Origin: Paenibacillus uliginis N3/975
GTDB lineage: Bacteria > Bacillota > Bacilli > Paenibacillales > Paenibacillaceae
Direction of reading: 5' to 3'
NCBI RefSeq assembly: GCF_900177425.1
Contig: NZ_LT840184.1
Span: forward strand, 5,249,705-5,313,704
DNA: 64,000 nucleotides
Below, piece by piece: positions 1-9,888 of the stretch. The notes under the pieces were generated by a model. The model made no database searches, was not told where the DNA came from, and was given only the letters and a program-made list of their open reading frames with translations. The position numbers were made by a program, and so were the translations under genes. Numbering within the stretch: the first letter of the stretch is position 1; each line of letters opens with the position of its first letter.

Positions 1-2241
1 GAATGCAAGCATAACAGATACCAGCATTATAAAAATATTTAATTTATCTGGGATTTGTTGATGGGTACTAGACAGTGCCTTTACAATAATTGTATAACAA
101 TAGCCACTTATCGGTAAAGCTACAATTACCGCAAAGGTGGTTAGTATGATGTTTTCAAAAAAGATAAGTCGGTTTATTTTATTTTTTTGATAGCCTAATA
201 CCTTAAGTGTTGCAAGCTCACGATTCCTTTCATAAATGTTTATGGAAGATATCGTATATATTGCGCCAAAGGAGAGTATGACGGCACAAATGATAAACAT
301 GATAAATATAAAACTATTTTGTTTCAAAATATATTGAGCTGATTGCTTTAGATCATTCTTATCTGCAATTGTATCTACATGAGGATCTTGTTCAAAGAAG
401 TTACGGACGCTTATAAGATCGGTAGAGCTATTGGCTTCAACTAACAGTGAGGTTGGACTATAGTCTATGCCAAAGCTCTTTAAATAGTCTGGTGTGCTAT
501 AAAACGACGGATTCGAATACTGTGTAGATATTTGTAAAACCTTCATATCTACCGATTTATTTTTAAGCTCTGGTGCTGTGAACTTTATTTGGATGGTATC
601 CCCTTCTACAATATGATATTTGTCGGCGTAGGATTGGGGTACCAGCACACCCTTATCTTCTAAATACATCTTGTTGTCATCTTTGTCAAAGAAATGAATG
701 AGATTGTTTTCTTTTTCCGTAACAACCAAAGTGGCATTTTCTTTTTCACCACCTTTGATGAATTCAACAGGAAAGGTGGATGTAAAATAACTATTTTTAA
801 TGCCGGGGGGTAGTTGTAGCGTATCGGAAGATGTGCCCAGCTTATAATCTACTCTTACATCATACGTATAAACATCTTCAGTTTGGTTCGCTATTTTGAT
901 CAAGGACGATTGAGTGCCCAAAGCAGTTATCAATAACACCGTGCTTACAACAACGCCAATTGAGCTCGCAAAAGCTTTTTGTTTATTTAAAAATATATTT
1001 CTTAAAATGAGTTTGTAACTGTAGGAAATATGACTCCAGATACCCGGAACTCTTTCAATTAATAGCTTTTTCATTTTCTTAGGCGGTTTAGGACGCATCG
1101 CCTGAGCCGCACGTTCTTTTAATATCGTTCTGCCACTCAAGTAGCAGGACAGAATTCCAAAAGCGCTAGAGAAAATGATCGAAGGAATGATCGAATACCA
1201 AGAAAGTGAGAATGTAATGTCAGGCAAAGTGTAGGACTTTGCACTCGACGCAGTTACTAATGGAATAAATACAAGAGCGGCCATAATACAACCTATGATT
1301 GAGCCTGCTATACCTACCAGCACAGGGTATCCCATGTAATGAAGCATGATGTTTCGGTTCTTTACACCCAAAGCCTTCATGATACCTACTTGATTTCGCT
1401 CAGAATCGATCGTCCTCGACATGGTAAGAAACAGGATAATAGCGGAGATCAAAAAGAGAACTAAAGGTATAACCTTACTCATCATACTATTGTTATATAT
1501 TGTTTGTTTTATTTGAGAATAACCGTAAGTTCGTTCCTTACTTGTTTGGTCTAAATAAGGAAGATGTTTGGATTGTCCTTCAATTGATTTGCCTAATTGG
1601 TCAATATCGTAACCTTCTTGAGCATCAATCATGATTTCATTATAGTAAAAGCCGTCCCGGATTTCAGGTATTGTCTCTTCGGCAATATAAGCGATTCCGT
1701 GGGTTTTATGGTCTTGCGTGGGGTTCTTTTTTATATATTCCACATTCTCGCCCAAGCCGCTAATGGTAAACGTAACATCTCTTCCATTCGTAGTGATACG
1801 GATTTGATCGCCGACCTGATAATGATGTTCTTGGGCATAATGGGAATCTAATAAGATCTCATCCTTTTTTGACGGAATACTGCCCTCAATCATAGTAGGC
1901 GTATTGATTTCATTGTCTACAGGGATCGAATGAAGTTTTAATGAAGCTTTATAATCTTTAAAGACTTGCGTAGCATCAAAGGTATAACGTCCTTCTATTT
2001 TGTTGATACCTTCAATTACACTTAAACCAGCCACATCGTCATTGGAAATTTGACTGTAATATACGTGTAAGTCGCTTAAATTATGTTCTTTAAAGTAAGC
2101 CTCAGAATAAGTACGATGCTTATTGCTATAACTATTCAGCCCCGCATAGAAAAAAGCGCCTACTGCGACAACCAAAGCTAAGGCTATAAATTGAACGATC
2201 GATTGTTTTACATTCCTTAATAACTTCGAAAATAATTTCAT
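1..2241 (-). CDS. ABC transporter permease, FtsX-like (3' end outside window)
   Basis: The reading frame is open from an ATG at 2241 to the window edge (747 codons), so the C-terminus is missing. The N-terminus is a short basic stretch followed by a hydrophobic segment (about residues 14-36), then a long extracytoplasmic part; further hydrophobic segments lie near positions 900-1400 and at the very edge. This is the plan of large MacB/FtsX-family permeases, which do not transport through a classical channel but couple cytoplasmic ATP hydrolysis to extracytoplasmic substrates such as peptides, lipoproteins or antibiotics. The start lies 2 nt after the stop of the ATPase gene, inside the same operon, so the two should form one exporter. 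The substrate cannot be told from sequence. Confidence 0.8.
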   Translation of the reverse strand, partial: MKLFSKLLRNVKQSIVQFIALALVVAVGAFFYAGLNSYSNKHRTYSEAYFKEHNLSDLHVYYSQISNDDVAGLSVIEGINKIEGRYTFDATQVFKDYKASLKLHSIPVDNEINTPTMIEGSIPSKKDEILLDSHYAQEHHYQVGDQIRITTNGRDVTFTISGLGENVEYIKKNPTQDHKTHGIAYIAEETIPEIRDGFYYNEIMIDAQEGYDIDQLGKSIEGQSKHLPYLDQTSKERTYGYSQIKQTIYNNSMMSKVIPLVLFLISAIILFLTMSRTIDSERNQVGIMKALGVKNRNIMLHYMGYPVLVGIAGSIIGCIMAALVFIPLVTASSAKSYTLPDITFSLSWYSIIPSIIFSSAFGILSCYLSGRTILKERAAQAMRPKPPKKMKKLLIERVPGIWSHISYSYKLILRNIFLNKQKAFASSIGVVVSTVLLITALGTQSSLIKIANQTEDVYTYDVRVDYKLGTSSDTLQLPPGIKNSYFTSTFPVEFIKGGEKENATLVVTEKENNLIHFFDKDDNKMYLEDKGVLVPQSYADKYHIVEGDTIQIKFTAPELKNKSVDMKVLQISTQYSNPSFYSTPDYLKSFGIDYSPTSLLVEANSSTDLISVRNFFEQDPHVDTIADKNDLKQSAQYILKQNSFIFIMFIICAVILSFGAIYTISSINIYERNRELATLKVLGYQKNKINRLIFFENIILTTFAVIVALPISGYCYTIIVKALSSTHQQIPDKLNIFIMLVSVMLAF

Positions 2242-2243
2242 AA

Positions 2244-2948
2244 TTACCACTCAATCCCTTCAACGCTTTGTTTCTCATCATTAATCGTAACGCTCTCGAT
2301 CATTCCGCTTTTAACCTTAATAATCTTATCCGCCATAGGAGCAATTGCGGAATTATGGGTGACCAGAACGACGCACTTGTTCGTTTCCCTGTTCAAATCT
2401 TGAAGAAGCTTTAAGACGGACTTGCCTGTCACATAATCCAAAGCTCCGGTTGGTTCATCACAGAGTAAAAGTAAAGGATTTTTTGCAACAGCTCTGGCAA
2501 TTGCAACTCTTTGTTGTTCTCCTCCAGAGAGCTGGGAAGGGAAGTTTTTCATACGCTCCTTTAATCCAACCTTATATAAAATATCTTTAGCATCCAGATG
2601 GTTTTTACATACTTCAGTGGCAAATTCAACATTCTCTAGAGCGTTTAAATTCGGAATTAAGTTATAGAATTGGAATACAAATCCAACTTTCTCACCGCGA
2701 TAGACTGTTAATTTTTTTTCGCTCAATCTTGTTATTTCTTGATCGCCAACTAACACTTGACCTGAGGTAGGCGTATCCATACCGCCAAGTATATTCAAAA
2801 TCGTACTTTTACCGGCGCCGCTTGCTCCCAAAATAACGACGAATTCTCCCTCCGATATGGAAAAATCCACACCATTAAGGGCCTTGATTGACACTTCTCC
2901 TACATTGTATTCTTTTGTTACTCCTTTGAATTCGATAAGCTTTTTCAC
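2244..2948 (-). CDS. ABC transporter ATP-binding protein (LolD/MacB/YknY type)
   Basis: A 234-residue stand-alone nucleotide-binding subunit. Visible motifs in order are Walker A GASGAGKS (about residue 41), the signature LSGGEQQR (about 140), Walker [14 protein letters not shown] (about 160) and the switch histidine in VTHN (about 197). The PTGALD extension is typical of the MacB/LolD/BceA group that pairs with FtsX-like permeases. The start is GTG at 2948, with GAGGAG 9 nt upstream. It is translated just ahead of the FtsX-like permease (2-nt gap) and would drive that protein from the cytoplasmic face. The class is clear; the substrate is unknown. Confidence 0.92.
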   Translation of the reverse strand: MKKLIEFKGVTKEYNVGEVSIKALNGVDFSISEGEFVVILGASGAGKSTILNILGGMDTPTSGQVLVGDQEITRLSEKKLTVYRGEKVGFVFQFYNLIPNLNALENVEFATEVCKNHLDAKDILYKVGLKERMKNFPSQLSGGEQQRVAIARAVAKNPLLLLCDEPTGALDYVTGKSVLKLLQDLNRETNKCVVLVTHNSAIAPMADKIIKVKSGMIESVTINDEKQSVEGIEW

Positions 2949-3498
2949 TTATTACATCTCCTCGTATCGTATTTTGGATCAACAAGCTTCTTCTCAAGAT
3001 ATTTCTTCTCTTTGCATGTTCGGATGTATGTGCTGATGACGAGGATACAGTAGGTGGTTCTAACGGGCACCCAGGTCTGAGATCAACTAGTAATCGTCCT
3101 CCGCTTTGCTCTGTTTCCATCATATACCAATCGAAAGAAGTTGCTTCCTACAGCCGATGTATTTTGGCATCGGTCTCCAGAAGGAGTTTGATCTCGTCGC
3201 CGCTTCAGCACTGAACCGCCTCTAATTACGATTGTTAATTCGACTTGTTCGCAAAAAAAACGGAGCAACCTCTAAAAAAGGCTACTCCGATAGAATCATT
3301 ACTAATTTACTTAAGTATGACGGGTCAATACATTTTCCTTCAATGAATTTTCTCCCCTCCCGCTCTCTATCGCCCAGTGAACTGGTTTAGGATAGGTCAG
3401 TTTTTACAAACAGGGATTAAAAAAGACTTCAGGTGTGTTCAAATCCTTCAATCGCGGTAATTAAAGCACGCAATATCTCTTTATCCAAACAACAGTTA
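2949..3498. other. Intergenic region, 550 bp
   Basis: I see no convincing gene here. Short open frames overlap each other on the minus strand but lack ribosome binding sites and recognisable motifs. The region holds the upstream sequence of the ABC exporter operon and, at 3253-3289, an intrinsic terminator facing the minus strand that would end the transglutaminase transcript. Confidence 0.5.
3253..3289 (-). terminator. Intrinsic terminator after the transglutaminase gene
   Basis: In minus-strand RNA, positions 3289-3280 pair with 3270-3261 (10 pairs, two of them G-U) around a 9-nt loop, followed by eight U (A-run at 3253-3260). It lies about 210 nt past the stop codon at 3499. Confidence 0.75.
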
Positions 3499-4197
3499 TT
3501 ACCCCTGCCTTATGCGACTAACATTCCGATTCATCAGATGCCGAACGACCCGGCTATAGATCGTTTTCTTGAGCGGGCTGAGCCCTTGTTGATGAACGGA
3601 GAAGAATGCATCGGGACTGTCGTAAATCCCAAAATCCCGAACGATTCCTTCTTTTTGCACGTAGGTATCGTTTTCATTCCAATAAATTTCCGGGTTTTGA
3701 AAATTATCTGTAGCAACGCCATAACCGCAAAATGAATCCGTACACTGTCCGAATTTTTGCTGAAGCTTGGTCAAGTAGGGAATATCCAGTATAAACCCTT
3801 CGATATTCAACCACTTGCCTTCATAAAGCACTTCAACCCAGCTGTGAACGATCTCCCGGGGCGACAGTTGGTAATACCACCCTTTCATCGCTCCCTTTTG
3901 CAGCTTTTTATCAATGGCAAATCCATGCATACGGCAAGGCACTCCCACGGCCCTTAGCAACGCCATAAAAAGTACACCCTTTGTATTACACTGACCATAG
4001 CCATTCTGCAATACTTCCGATGCCGGAATATGATCCGCCCTATTATAGCCGAACAGGATTTCGTCACGGACGTAGTTGTAAATGCCAAGAATTTGTTCCT
4101 TCCTGGGCATACGATCCCACTGGCGACTGTGAATGACTTGCCGGATCAGTGGATGAGAATAGTTCAGCAATTCCGTTTCCTTCAAGTATGCTCTCAT
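3499..4197 (-). CDS. Transglutaminase-like domain protein
   Basis: A 232-residue protein with the papain-like transglutaminase core: Cys in GYGQCNTKGV (about residue 71), His in IVHSWVEV (about 118) and a later acidic residue. In bacteria this fold usually occurs in cysteine proteases or amidases rather than true cross-linking enzymes. No signal peptide is seen, so it is probably cytoplasmic. The start at 4197 is preferred over an upstream in-frame codon because AGGAGG at 4206-4211 sits 8 nt before it. It follows the AraC regulator by about 30 nt and is probably co-transcribed with it and with DUF4256. The substrate is unknown. Confidence 0.8.
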   Translation of the reverse strand: MRAYLKETELLNYSHPLIRQVIHSRQWDRMPRKEQILGIYNYVRDEILFGYNRADHIPASEVLQNGYGQCNTKGVLFMALLRAVGVPCRMHGFAIDKKLQKGAMKGWYYQLSPREIVHSWVEVLYEGKWLNIEGFILDIPYLTKLQQKFGQCTDSFCGYGVATDNFQNPEIYWNENDTYVQKEGIVRDFGIYDSPDAFFSVHQQGLSPLKKTIYSRVVRHLMNRNVSRIRQG

Positions 4198-4226
4198 TGG
4201 AAACACCTCCTGCACCAATTGTACGG

Positions 4227-4991
4227 TTAATGCAGGCAGGAAACTTTTAAAAAGACGCTATCTTTGCGAATATCCTTCGCCGTCATTCCCAGCAGCCGCT
4301 TACTTGTGGCGGCTAAATGCGACGGACTGTCAAATCCCGCAGCCATAGCCGCATCCGTAATGCTGAGCCCTTTAAACATAAAATAAGTTGCCTTCTGAAG
4401 CTTGTGCAACAGCATGTATCCGCTAAGCGATATGCCTGTATTTTCTTTAAAGAGATGCGACAATCTGCTGTTGGACAAACTCATTTGCCTGGCGTATAGA
4501 CTTACGGAGTGCTCGGAGTCGGTGCAATCTTTTATAAGCTGTATAAACTCTCTTATTCTCGGATCAGCAATAGCTGTATTTACATGCTCCACGCCTAATA
4601 GCTTCATGAGTTGTCCCAGAAAAGAAAGATAGCTGTCCGTATCCTTAACGCCAGGATACTCTTTTTGCACAAATTCGCGAATGGTCTTCATCATCCCCGG
4701 CGGAAATACATGATATTTCCGCCCCTCTATATATCGCTTAAAGCTTGCCGCCATCTCAGAGGTGCTGTCCATCAGAAGAAGCATCAAAGGGTGTCCCGCT
4801 CCTTTTAGCCGATGAACCACGTTGGAATTGATAATGATGCCGGAGCAACTCAAGCTTTGTCCTTTTACATCAATTTCAAATTCGTCCTCCAAAGAAATGG
4901 TCACCTGTAAAAAAGAATGCCGATGTTCTTCAGCATCAATGGTATTGGATATCACCAGCAAGTGATGCTCCGCCCCATACAAAATCATCAT
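4227..4991 (-). CDS. AraC-family transcriptional regulator
   Basis: A 254-residue protein with an N-terminal cupin-like sensor (residues about 1-90, with an H-x-H pair in EEHRHSF) and a C-terminal double helix-turn-helix (about 150-245, including LSNSRLSHLFKENTG and GFDSPSHLAATSKRLLG). This is the one-component AraC layout. Its ATG overlaps the TGA of the DUF4256 gene by one base (TGATG), indicating translational coupling. The transglutaminase gene downstream is the most likely co-regulated partner. The inducer is unknown. Confidence 0.88.
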   Translation of the reverse strand: MMILYGAEHHLLVISNTIDAEEHRHSFLQVTISLEDEFEIDVKGQSLSCSGIIINSNVVHRLKGAGHPLMLLLMDSTSEMAASFKRYIEGRKYHVFPPGMMKTIREFVQKEYPGVKDTDSYLSFLGQLMKLLGVEHVNTAIADPRIREFIQLIKDCTDSEHSVSLYARQMSLSNSRLSHLFKENTGISLSGYMLLHKLQKATYFMFKGLSITDAAMAAGFDSPSHLAATSKRLLGMTAKDIRKDSVFLKVSCLH

Positions 4992-5572
4992 CAGACTCTT
5001 AGCGAGCCGCGGAAGCCCCTTGCAGCATAGTAGGATTCAGCTCCATTGTGGTACACAAAGACCGTGTCATAGCGACGGTCACAAAAGATGGCCCCGCCAA
5101 GATTTCTAATATTTGCAGGCGTTACCACCCAACTTGATGTTTTCAGATCGAAATTTCCAAGCTGCTGCAGTTCCCGGTATTGTTCTTCCGTTAAAAGCTC
5201 AATGCCCATGTCGGCTGCCATTTCAACCGCATTGTTTTGCGGTTTATGCTGTTTCCTTGACTCCAGCGCTGCACGGTCGTAACAAACGCTTCTGCGGCCT
5301 TTAGGACTTTCCGCCGCACAATCATAAAATATGTATTCGCCCGTCTTATGGTCATACCCAACAACATCGGGCTCGCCGCCAGTTCTTTCCATTTCATGAA
5401 GCGACCACAGTTTTTCCGTATTTGCTTCGAGCCTTGCTTGCACGTTAGCCCATTCCAGTCCTTCATGGCGGTTCATGTTTTTCTCGAAACGGGCTTTCAA
5501 AGCTTTGAGCAGTCCCTCGCGTTGTTCCGGCGACAACTCCGTTTTATTGCTGATGTCGTTTCCCTTTGTCAT
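4991..5572 (-). CDS. DUF4256 family protein, copy 1
   Basis: A 193-residue protein of the DUF4256 family, function unknown. Recognisable features are GLEWANVQ near residue 40, a central GGEPDVV...YIFYDC block and C-terminal IFCDRRYDTVFVYHNGA. No signal peptide or membrane segment is present, so it is probably cytoplasmic. It heads the cluster with AraC and transglutaminase genes and is coupled to the former. A close paralogue lies at 31907-32485 in this window, with nearly the same C-terminal half, so the two are a recent duplication or a second acquisition. Confidence 0.85.
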   Translation of the reverse strand: MTKGNDISNKTELSPEQREGLLKALKARFEKNMNRHEGLEWANVQARLEANTEKLWSLHEMERTGGEPDVVGYDHKTGEYIFYDCAAESPKGRRSVCYDRAALESRKQHKPQNNAVEMAADMGIELLTEEQYRELQQLGNFDLKTSSWVVTPANIRNLGGAIFCDRRYDTVFVYHNGAESYYAARGFRGSLRV

Positions 5573-5776
5573 GATTGTTTCTCCCCTTCAAATAGCTTTG
5601 TTCTAACACCTTCAATTTCATCTTTTCCCTCTAGTTCTCTTTAATACAGAAAAAACCTTTTTCAGAATCAATGATACCAACTAATCCATTCTCATAATTG
5701 TATCATCGAGATATTTGAAATGTGAGGGGAACCGATCAAACATGCAGCTGGGTTGACCCCTGATTCGAGAGCCATG

Positions 5777-6871
5777 TCATCGTTTTTTGAACATTTTATC
5801 AATGCTTTTTTGTTCCTTATTAACTGCTTTTTTATAAAAACGAATACCCTTCCTATCCCCAACAGCTTTGCTGCAGGCAAACGCCTTTTCCAAAACGTTT
5901 AAATAAAAATGATTTGTTTTTCTTAACATCCAATCACCATTCCGGTAGCATAACTGTGCGCTAATGATATCCTTTTCTTTATAAAAGCCAAGACAGATAT
6001 CAAACCAGGATTCACTCATAGATCTGCCTAATCCGGTGTATTGCCAACTATCAAATTGCGTAAGAAGTCGTTCCCACGATTGTGCTGATTCAAAAGCTTT
6101 TATGTAGTCGTTATTCAAAATATGCAGTTCCGTTATATCTAAGATGGATGATACCTTATCCCGAGCGTCAGTAGTCAACTCTAATTCCTTCTGTTTATAA
6201 AAAATGGCCTTTTCATATTTCTTCAATTCTTTAGCTCTATAATATAATGCCTTCAGGTCAGGTTCGGCTTGCTTTTCCAGGAGATCAAAAAGTTTCTCAG
6301 CCTCTTCGAGGTCGTCAAAATCTATAGCCATTGCTAATAAACTCTCAGTTGTCTCTTTTTCCATGCTATCGGGAAACCATAAGGTCATTCTATGAAAGAA
6401 ATCTTCTATATCTTGCTCTGATAAAAGTGAATTCAATTGGTCCTTATGTTCGAACAGATATTTATTGGATTCGGTAAGTTCAAACCCCTCAAGGTACTTG
6501 CAAGTCAGTTCAACTCCGGCAGAAAAAATAAATTCATTAAAATACCCACAATATGTATCAAAATTTGCGCATTTGGCTTTCTCAAAAAGCCATATATTTT
6601 CCGGCCTGCGGAACTTTGCTAACAAATAAGAAATAAGAGTTAAAGAGTCCCCACAACCTTGGTAAGGATCATGAATCCTGCTCTCAACCTCATTCTCCAT
6701 TAAAAATTTGATTAAATCGTAATCCTCAGGCTTCCAATCATATTGAAGAGCAACTGCTGCTGCATGCCGTTTGATATAGTTTATGTCTGGATCTTGATAT
6801 TCAAACTCTGTCCATAAGTCTCTTGAGTTTCTGATCTGTTCGATATTTTGTCTGACTTCTTTAGCATCCAT
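5777..6871 (-). CDS. Hypothetical helical-repeat protein
   Basis: A 364-residue, acidic, mainly alpha-helical protein that I do not recognise. From about residue 170 to 330 it shows TPR-like helical pairs (for example DDLEEAEKLFDLLEKQ and YEKAIFYKQKELEL), suggesting a protein-binding scaffold. It has no signal peptide or transmembrane segment. The start at 6871 follows GGGGG with 7-nt spacing. It stands alone, with an inverted-repeat terminator on its upstream side at 7034-7071. Confidence 0.7.
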   Translation of the reverse strand: MDAKEVRQNIEQIRNSRDLWTEFEYQDPDINYIKRHAAAVALQYDWKPEDYDLIKFLMENEVESRIHDPYQGCGDSLTLISYLLAKFRRPENIWLFEKAKCANFDTYCGYFNEFIFSAGVELTCKYLEGFELTESNKYLFEHKDQLNSLLSEQDIEDFFHRMTLWFPDSMEKETTESLLAMAIDFDDLEEAEKLFDLLEKQAEPDLKALYYRAKELKKYEKAIFYKQKELELTTDARDKVSSILDITELHILNNDYIKAFESAQSWERLLTQFDSWQYTGLGRSMSESWFDICLGFYKEKDIISAQLCYRNGDWMLRKTNHFYLNVLEKAFACSKAVGDRKGIRFYKKAVNKEQKSIDKMFKKR

Positions 6872-7033
6872 AACTCAACCCCCTATGCATAAACGTGAAT
6901 GTTGTACTTCATTTTTTCCTCGCCACTACCAGAATCATTATATCAATGAATAAATCGATATAGAGAGAAAACAATCAATATGTCCTCGATATCTGCTTTA
7001 AAGATTTGTTTCGTTAGCAGTCGTCCACATTAC

Positions 7034-7071
7034 AAAAAGTAACGCAGCCTAATCCGACTGCGTTACTTTTT
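7034..7071. terminator. Bidirectional intrinsic terminator
   Basis: A perfect 14-bp inverted repeat (7034-7047 with 7058-7071) has a GC-rich centre (GTAACGCAG) flanked by A5 and T5, with a 10-nt loop. It can terminate transcription on either strand and separates the oxidoreductase transcript (minus) from the gene at 5777. Confidence 0.85.
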
Positions 7072-7143
7072 GCATGCCACGTAATTCCACATCTTTTACA
7101 GACATTTAATATCTACATAGGTACAATAACAAAAGAGGAGTTC

Positions 7144-7263
7144 TCACCCCTCGTAATTTATATTAACCTCATGTCTGCGTTCAGTTACTGTAATCGAAGC
7201 CTTCATGCCGCACTGCTCTCTTTTTATCATCATTTTTCTGATCGCATTTTCGACAGCCTCCAT
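7144..7263 (-). CDS. Possible small protein or gene remnant, 39 aa
   Basis: ATG at 7263 is preceded by GGAG with suitable spacing and opens a 39-codon frame of normal composition. The same frame stays open upstream to a stop at 7327-7329, adding about 21 codons without an ATG, so it may instead be the 3' end of a decayed gene. No family is recognised. Confidence 0.25.
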   Translation of the reverse strand: MEAVENAIRKMMIKREQCGMKASITVTERRHEVNINYEG

Positions 7264-7388
7264 AATCACTTCTCCAATGTGGGATGGGGGTGACCGTACA
7301 ATACGGAAATCTGTCTCGAAAAACCGTCATCATTAAGCGAGGACGAATTCAGTGGGCATCGGTCGGTTTCCGATTGTTCACGAGAATT

Positions 7389-8399
7389 CTACTGCTTAGC
7401 CCCCATCAATTGAGGTCTTAAATCCGTAAAGCCCTCACCCGGCTTACGCAGAGCTTCCAATACAACTTGTGCGTTATACCCGTCATAGAAATTATAGATG
7501 AGACCAGGCTCTCCGTTCAAAATCTGAATGATTTGCTTCAGGATCGGCAGCGGGCTAACGACGTCGTCCACAGATACAGGCTGAAGATCGGCATCCTTGC
7601 CGCTTCTGAACAGGTTACGCCAGTTTTCGAGCGCCATGGTCCCTTCCTCACCATGGACCACCAGGGAGACACGTTCTTCCCCTTCCCGTTGGTCGGTTCC
7701 AGACAGGTGAATCTCGATATCATTATGTAATCGCAAAACGGCCCGGACACGGCTTTCGGACTGATTCGAATCCGGCGGAAACTCAATCTCGCTCTTCACA
7801 TGCGTAATCGGACCGAACACCTGCTGGATCATTTGGATCCAGTGAATCCCGACTTCCAGCAGATATCCGCCCTGCTGTCTTGAGGTGATCCATGGATTCT
7901 GCTGCCAGGACCTCGGCCACTGCGGAAACTCCAGGTATAGATCCATCTTGAGGATCTGGCCGATCGCCTGCTCTTCAATTAATCCCTTCAGCTTCAGGAC
8001 GGCCGGGTCGAGTGGAAGCGAGAAATGAACGGCATGGAGCACATCGGCCTTCTCTGCCAGCTCCACCAGACTCCGCGCTTCGGTCAGGCTGTTGGCAAGC
8101 GGCTTCTCGCAGAAGACGTGAATGCCTTTCTCAAATGCGATCTGGGCAACATCATAATGCAGGGACGGCGGAACCGCGATATACACCAGGTCAAGCGCAA
8201 CCTCGTTCAGCAGCTGGCGGTAGTCGGTGTACAGCCGGGGACTAATTCCTGCTGCTGCGACTTCCCTGTGCAAACTAGACTCATCACTGTCGCAAAGAGC
8301 GACTAATTCGATCTTCTCACCATATTGGGGCAGTAATCGGTGAATCATAATCCGGCCCATGTGACCTAAGCCGATGACGGCCATTTTCTGTTTACTCAT
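7389..8399 (-). CDS. Gfo/Idh/MocA family oxidoreductase
   Basis: A 336-residue NAD(P)-dependent dehydrogenase. An N-terminal Rossmann fold starts at residue 7 (VIGLGHMG), followed by the family EKP motif (FCEKPLANS, about residue 97) that contributes the catalytic lysine. The C-terminal alpha/beta domain contains a histidine in the EVGIHWIQM segment. Enzymes of this family oxidise or reduce sugars, inositols or related polyols in the cytoplasm. The start is supported by GGAG 6 nt upstream. No sugar transport or kinase gene is adjacent, so the substrate cannot be inferred. Confidence 0.9.
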   Translation of the reverse strand: MSKQKMAVIGLGHMGRIMIHRLLPQYGEKIELVALCDSDESSLHREVAAAGISPRLYTDYRQLLNEVALDLVYIAVPPSLHYDVAQIAFEKGIHVFCEKPLANSLTEARSLVELAEKADVLHAVHFSLPLDPAVLKLKGLIEEQAIGQILKMDLYLEFPQWPRSWQQNPWITSRQQGGYLLEVGIHWIQMIQQVFGPITHVKSEIEFPPDSNQSESRVRAVLRLHNDIEIHLSGTDQREGEERVSLVVHGEEGTMALENWRNLFRSGKDADLQPVSVDDVVSPLPILKQIIQILNGEPGLIYNFYDGYNAQVVLEALRKPGEGFTDLRPQLMGAKQ

Positions 8400-8455
8400 C
8401 CTGTTCTCCTATTCTTCCATTGACGATTGGATTTTGCAATTGAATGCCACGTCCC

Positions 8456-8483
8456 CTATTATAGATGAACGAGTCTATAATAG
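8456..8483. repeat. Perfect 10-bp inverted repeat over a stop codon
   Basis: Arms at 8456-8465 and 8474-8483 are perfectly complementary with an 8-nt spacer and overlap the stop codon of the DUF4317 gene (8475-8477). No T-run follows on either strand, so it is not a standard terminator. It could be an mRNA 3' stabilising hairpin. Confidence 0.45.
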
Positions 8484-9650
8484 CGTTTCTGTACTGAGCG
8501 TAAACCCTTCAATCGCGACATCTTCGTCGACTTCAATCATGATGCAGCGTTTACCTTGGAAATTCACCTGTTTTACATACCTTAAATCCTGCGGGCTAAC
8601 CGAAATCGTAGCTACCTTGGTTTCGATCTTAATGGATTTGGAAGTATACTTCGGCATGACGCTGGTTGCTTTCATTTCATAGTTCTTGTTGTCCACGATG
8701 GTTTCGAATGCCCGCTCCACCTTCTCGGTCGTCACGTCCTCTACGCCGCTTGCGTTCAGTACGCGCTCCAGATCTTTATAATCCAGCTTCGGAGGTTCTT
8801 CCTCCTTCGTCTCTTCGTTAATTTCGATCACCCGGTTGATTTCCTCGTACACCTGTGCAATGGTGGCTGAATCGAGCTGTTCGCCGGCCACTTCCTTGAC
8901 GATATCTTCGAAGATCGCTCGCTCTTCAAGTGCCGTCACGGATCTTTCTCCGTTCAAGACCTGTTCGACAAAATGCGGATCCGGAAAATTGGATTTTCCC
9001 GTACAATACAAAATATGATTCACATCGGAATAATTGTCCGTCACGCTAGGGTACAGGAATCCTTGCTCCGGCGTACTTAACTTGATAATCGGATCTACAA
9101 TGACATTGTACTTGAACTCCCTCTCCACATAATCGAACAAGAGAGTCTTCCGTTGTTTCTCCGTAGAATTCACACCGCATAAAATGAACGGATGGGCAAA
9201 CACCTCGTTCTTCTCGCTCTCTTCCGCTTCATCGTTTCTCGCCTTGGTCGGCAAATAATACTGTCCCCGAACGAACGTGACCACCATATCCCGCTCATAT
9301 TTGGCATCCGTCAGCATTCTCTCCACAAGCATCAGCATCAAGTCCTGCCATTCTTCCGAATCACCCGACACGAGAGCTTGGTGAAGCAGTACCTGCGCCG
9401 GTTCCTCCGCTGCTTCCTGAAACCTCAATTCGAACAATTTTTGATCCAGTTCGCCGGTCAGCAGTTTTTTGAAATTACCCATGTATAACTCTTGCTTCTC
9501 CCGATCCACCAGTTCGAACGGCAGGCGCTCCCAATGATAGATTTCATTCGTTTCCTTCGTAATATAGACATTGAGAATATCGTAAATATTCAGTAAATCG
9601 TGATCCAGCTTAAATTGCTTGCGTATATTGGCGACTTCTTTTTTGTTCAT
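8475..9650 (-). CDS. DUF4317 family protein
   Basis: A 391-residue cytoplasmic protein of the DUF4317 family, known only from Firmicutes and without assigned function. Family features are the N-terminal MNKKEVANIRKQFK start and a central region rich in acidic residues. It contains no enzyme motif I can identify. GGAG lies 14 nt before the ATG, a long spacing, but no better in-frame start exists. It is monocistronic between an oxidoreductase and a HEAT-repeat gene. Confidence 0.82.
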   Translation of the reverse strand: MNKKEVANIRKQFKLDHDLLNIYDILNVYITKETNEIYHWERLPFELVDREKQELYMGNFKKLLTGELDQKLFELRFQEAAEEPAQVLLHQALVSGDSEEWQDLMLMLVERMLTDAKYERDMVVTFVRGQYYLPTKARNDEAEESEKNEVFAHPFILCGVNSTEKQRKTLLFDYVEREFKYNVIVDPIIKLSTPEQGFLYPSVTDNYSDVNHILYCTGKSNFPDPHFVEQVLNGERSVTALEERAIFEDIVKEVAGEQLDSATIAQVYEEINRVIEINEETKEEEPPKLDYKDLERVLNASGVEDVTTEKVERAFETIVDNKNYEMKATSVMPKYTSKSIKIETKVATISVSPQDLRYVKQVNFQGKRCIMIEVDEDVAIEGFTLSTETLL

Positions 9651-9836
9651 ATTGGATTCGGCAGCTCCTTAGATATATTCTGACTTATTTAGTATAAATT
9701 ATTGGAACGTAAATTTGTTAGCGATCTTACGGCTGGCATTGCTGTGCCTAGGGTCAATTCTCCTGTGCACCTGATCCTCTATTGTTGCATATTTGAATAC
9801 CCGAGTCGAGGACATACCCTTGTGGGAACCCATACC

Positions 9837-9869
9837 AAAAAGAGATATCCTTACTCGAAGGATACCTCT
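9837..9869 (-). terminator. Intrinsic terminator downstream of the HEAT-repeat gene
   Basis: On the minus strand, 9869-9858 pairs with 9852-9841 (12 pairs, one G-U) around a 5-nt loop and is followed by a U-run (A at 9837-9841). It lies about 180 nt past the HEAT-repeat gene's stop, after a leftover open frame at 9889-10053. Confidence 0.75.
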
Positions 9870-9888
9870 TCTGGAAACTCAAACCTAT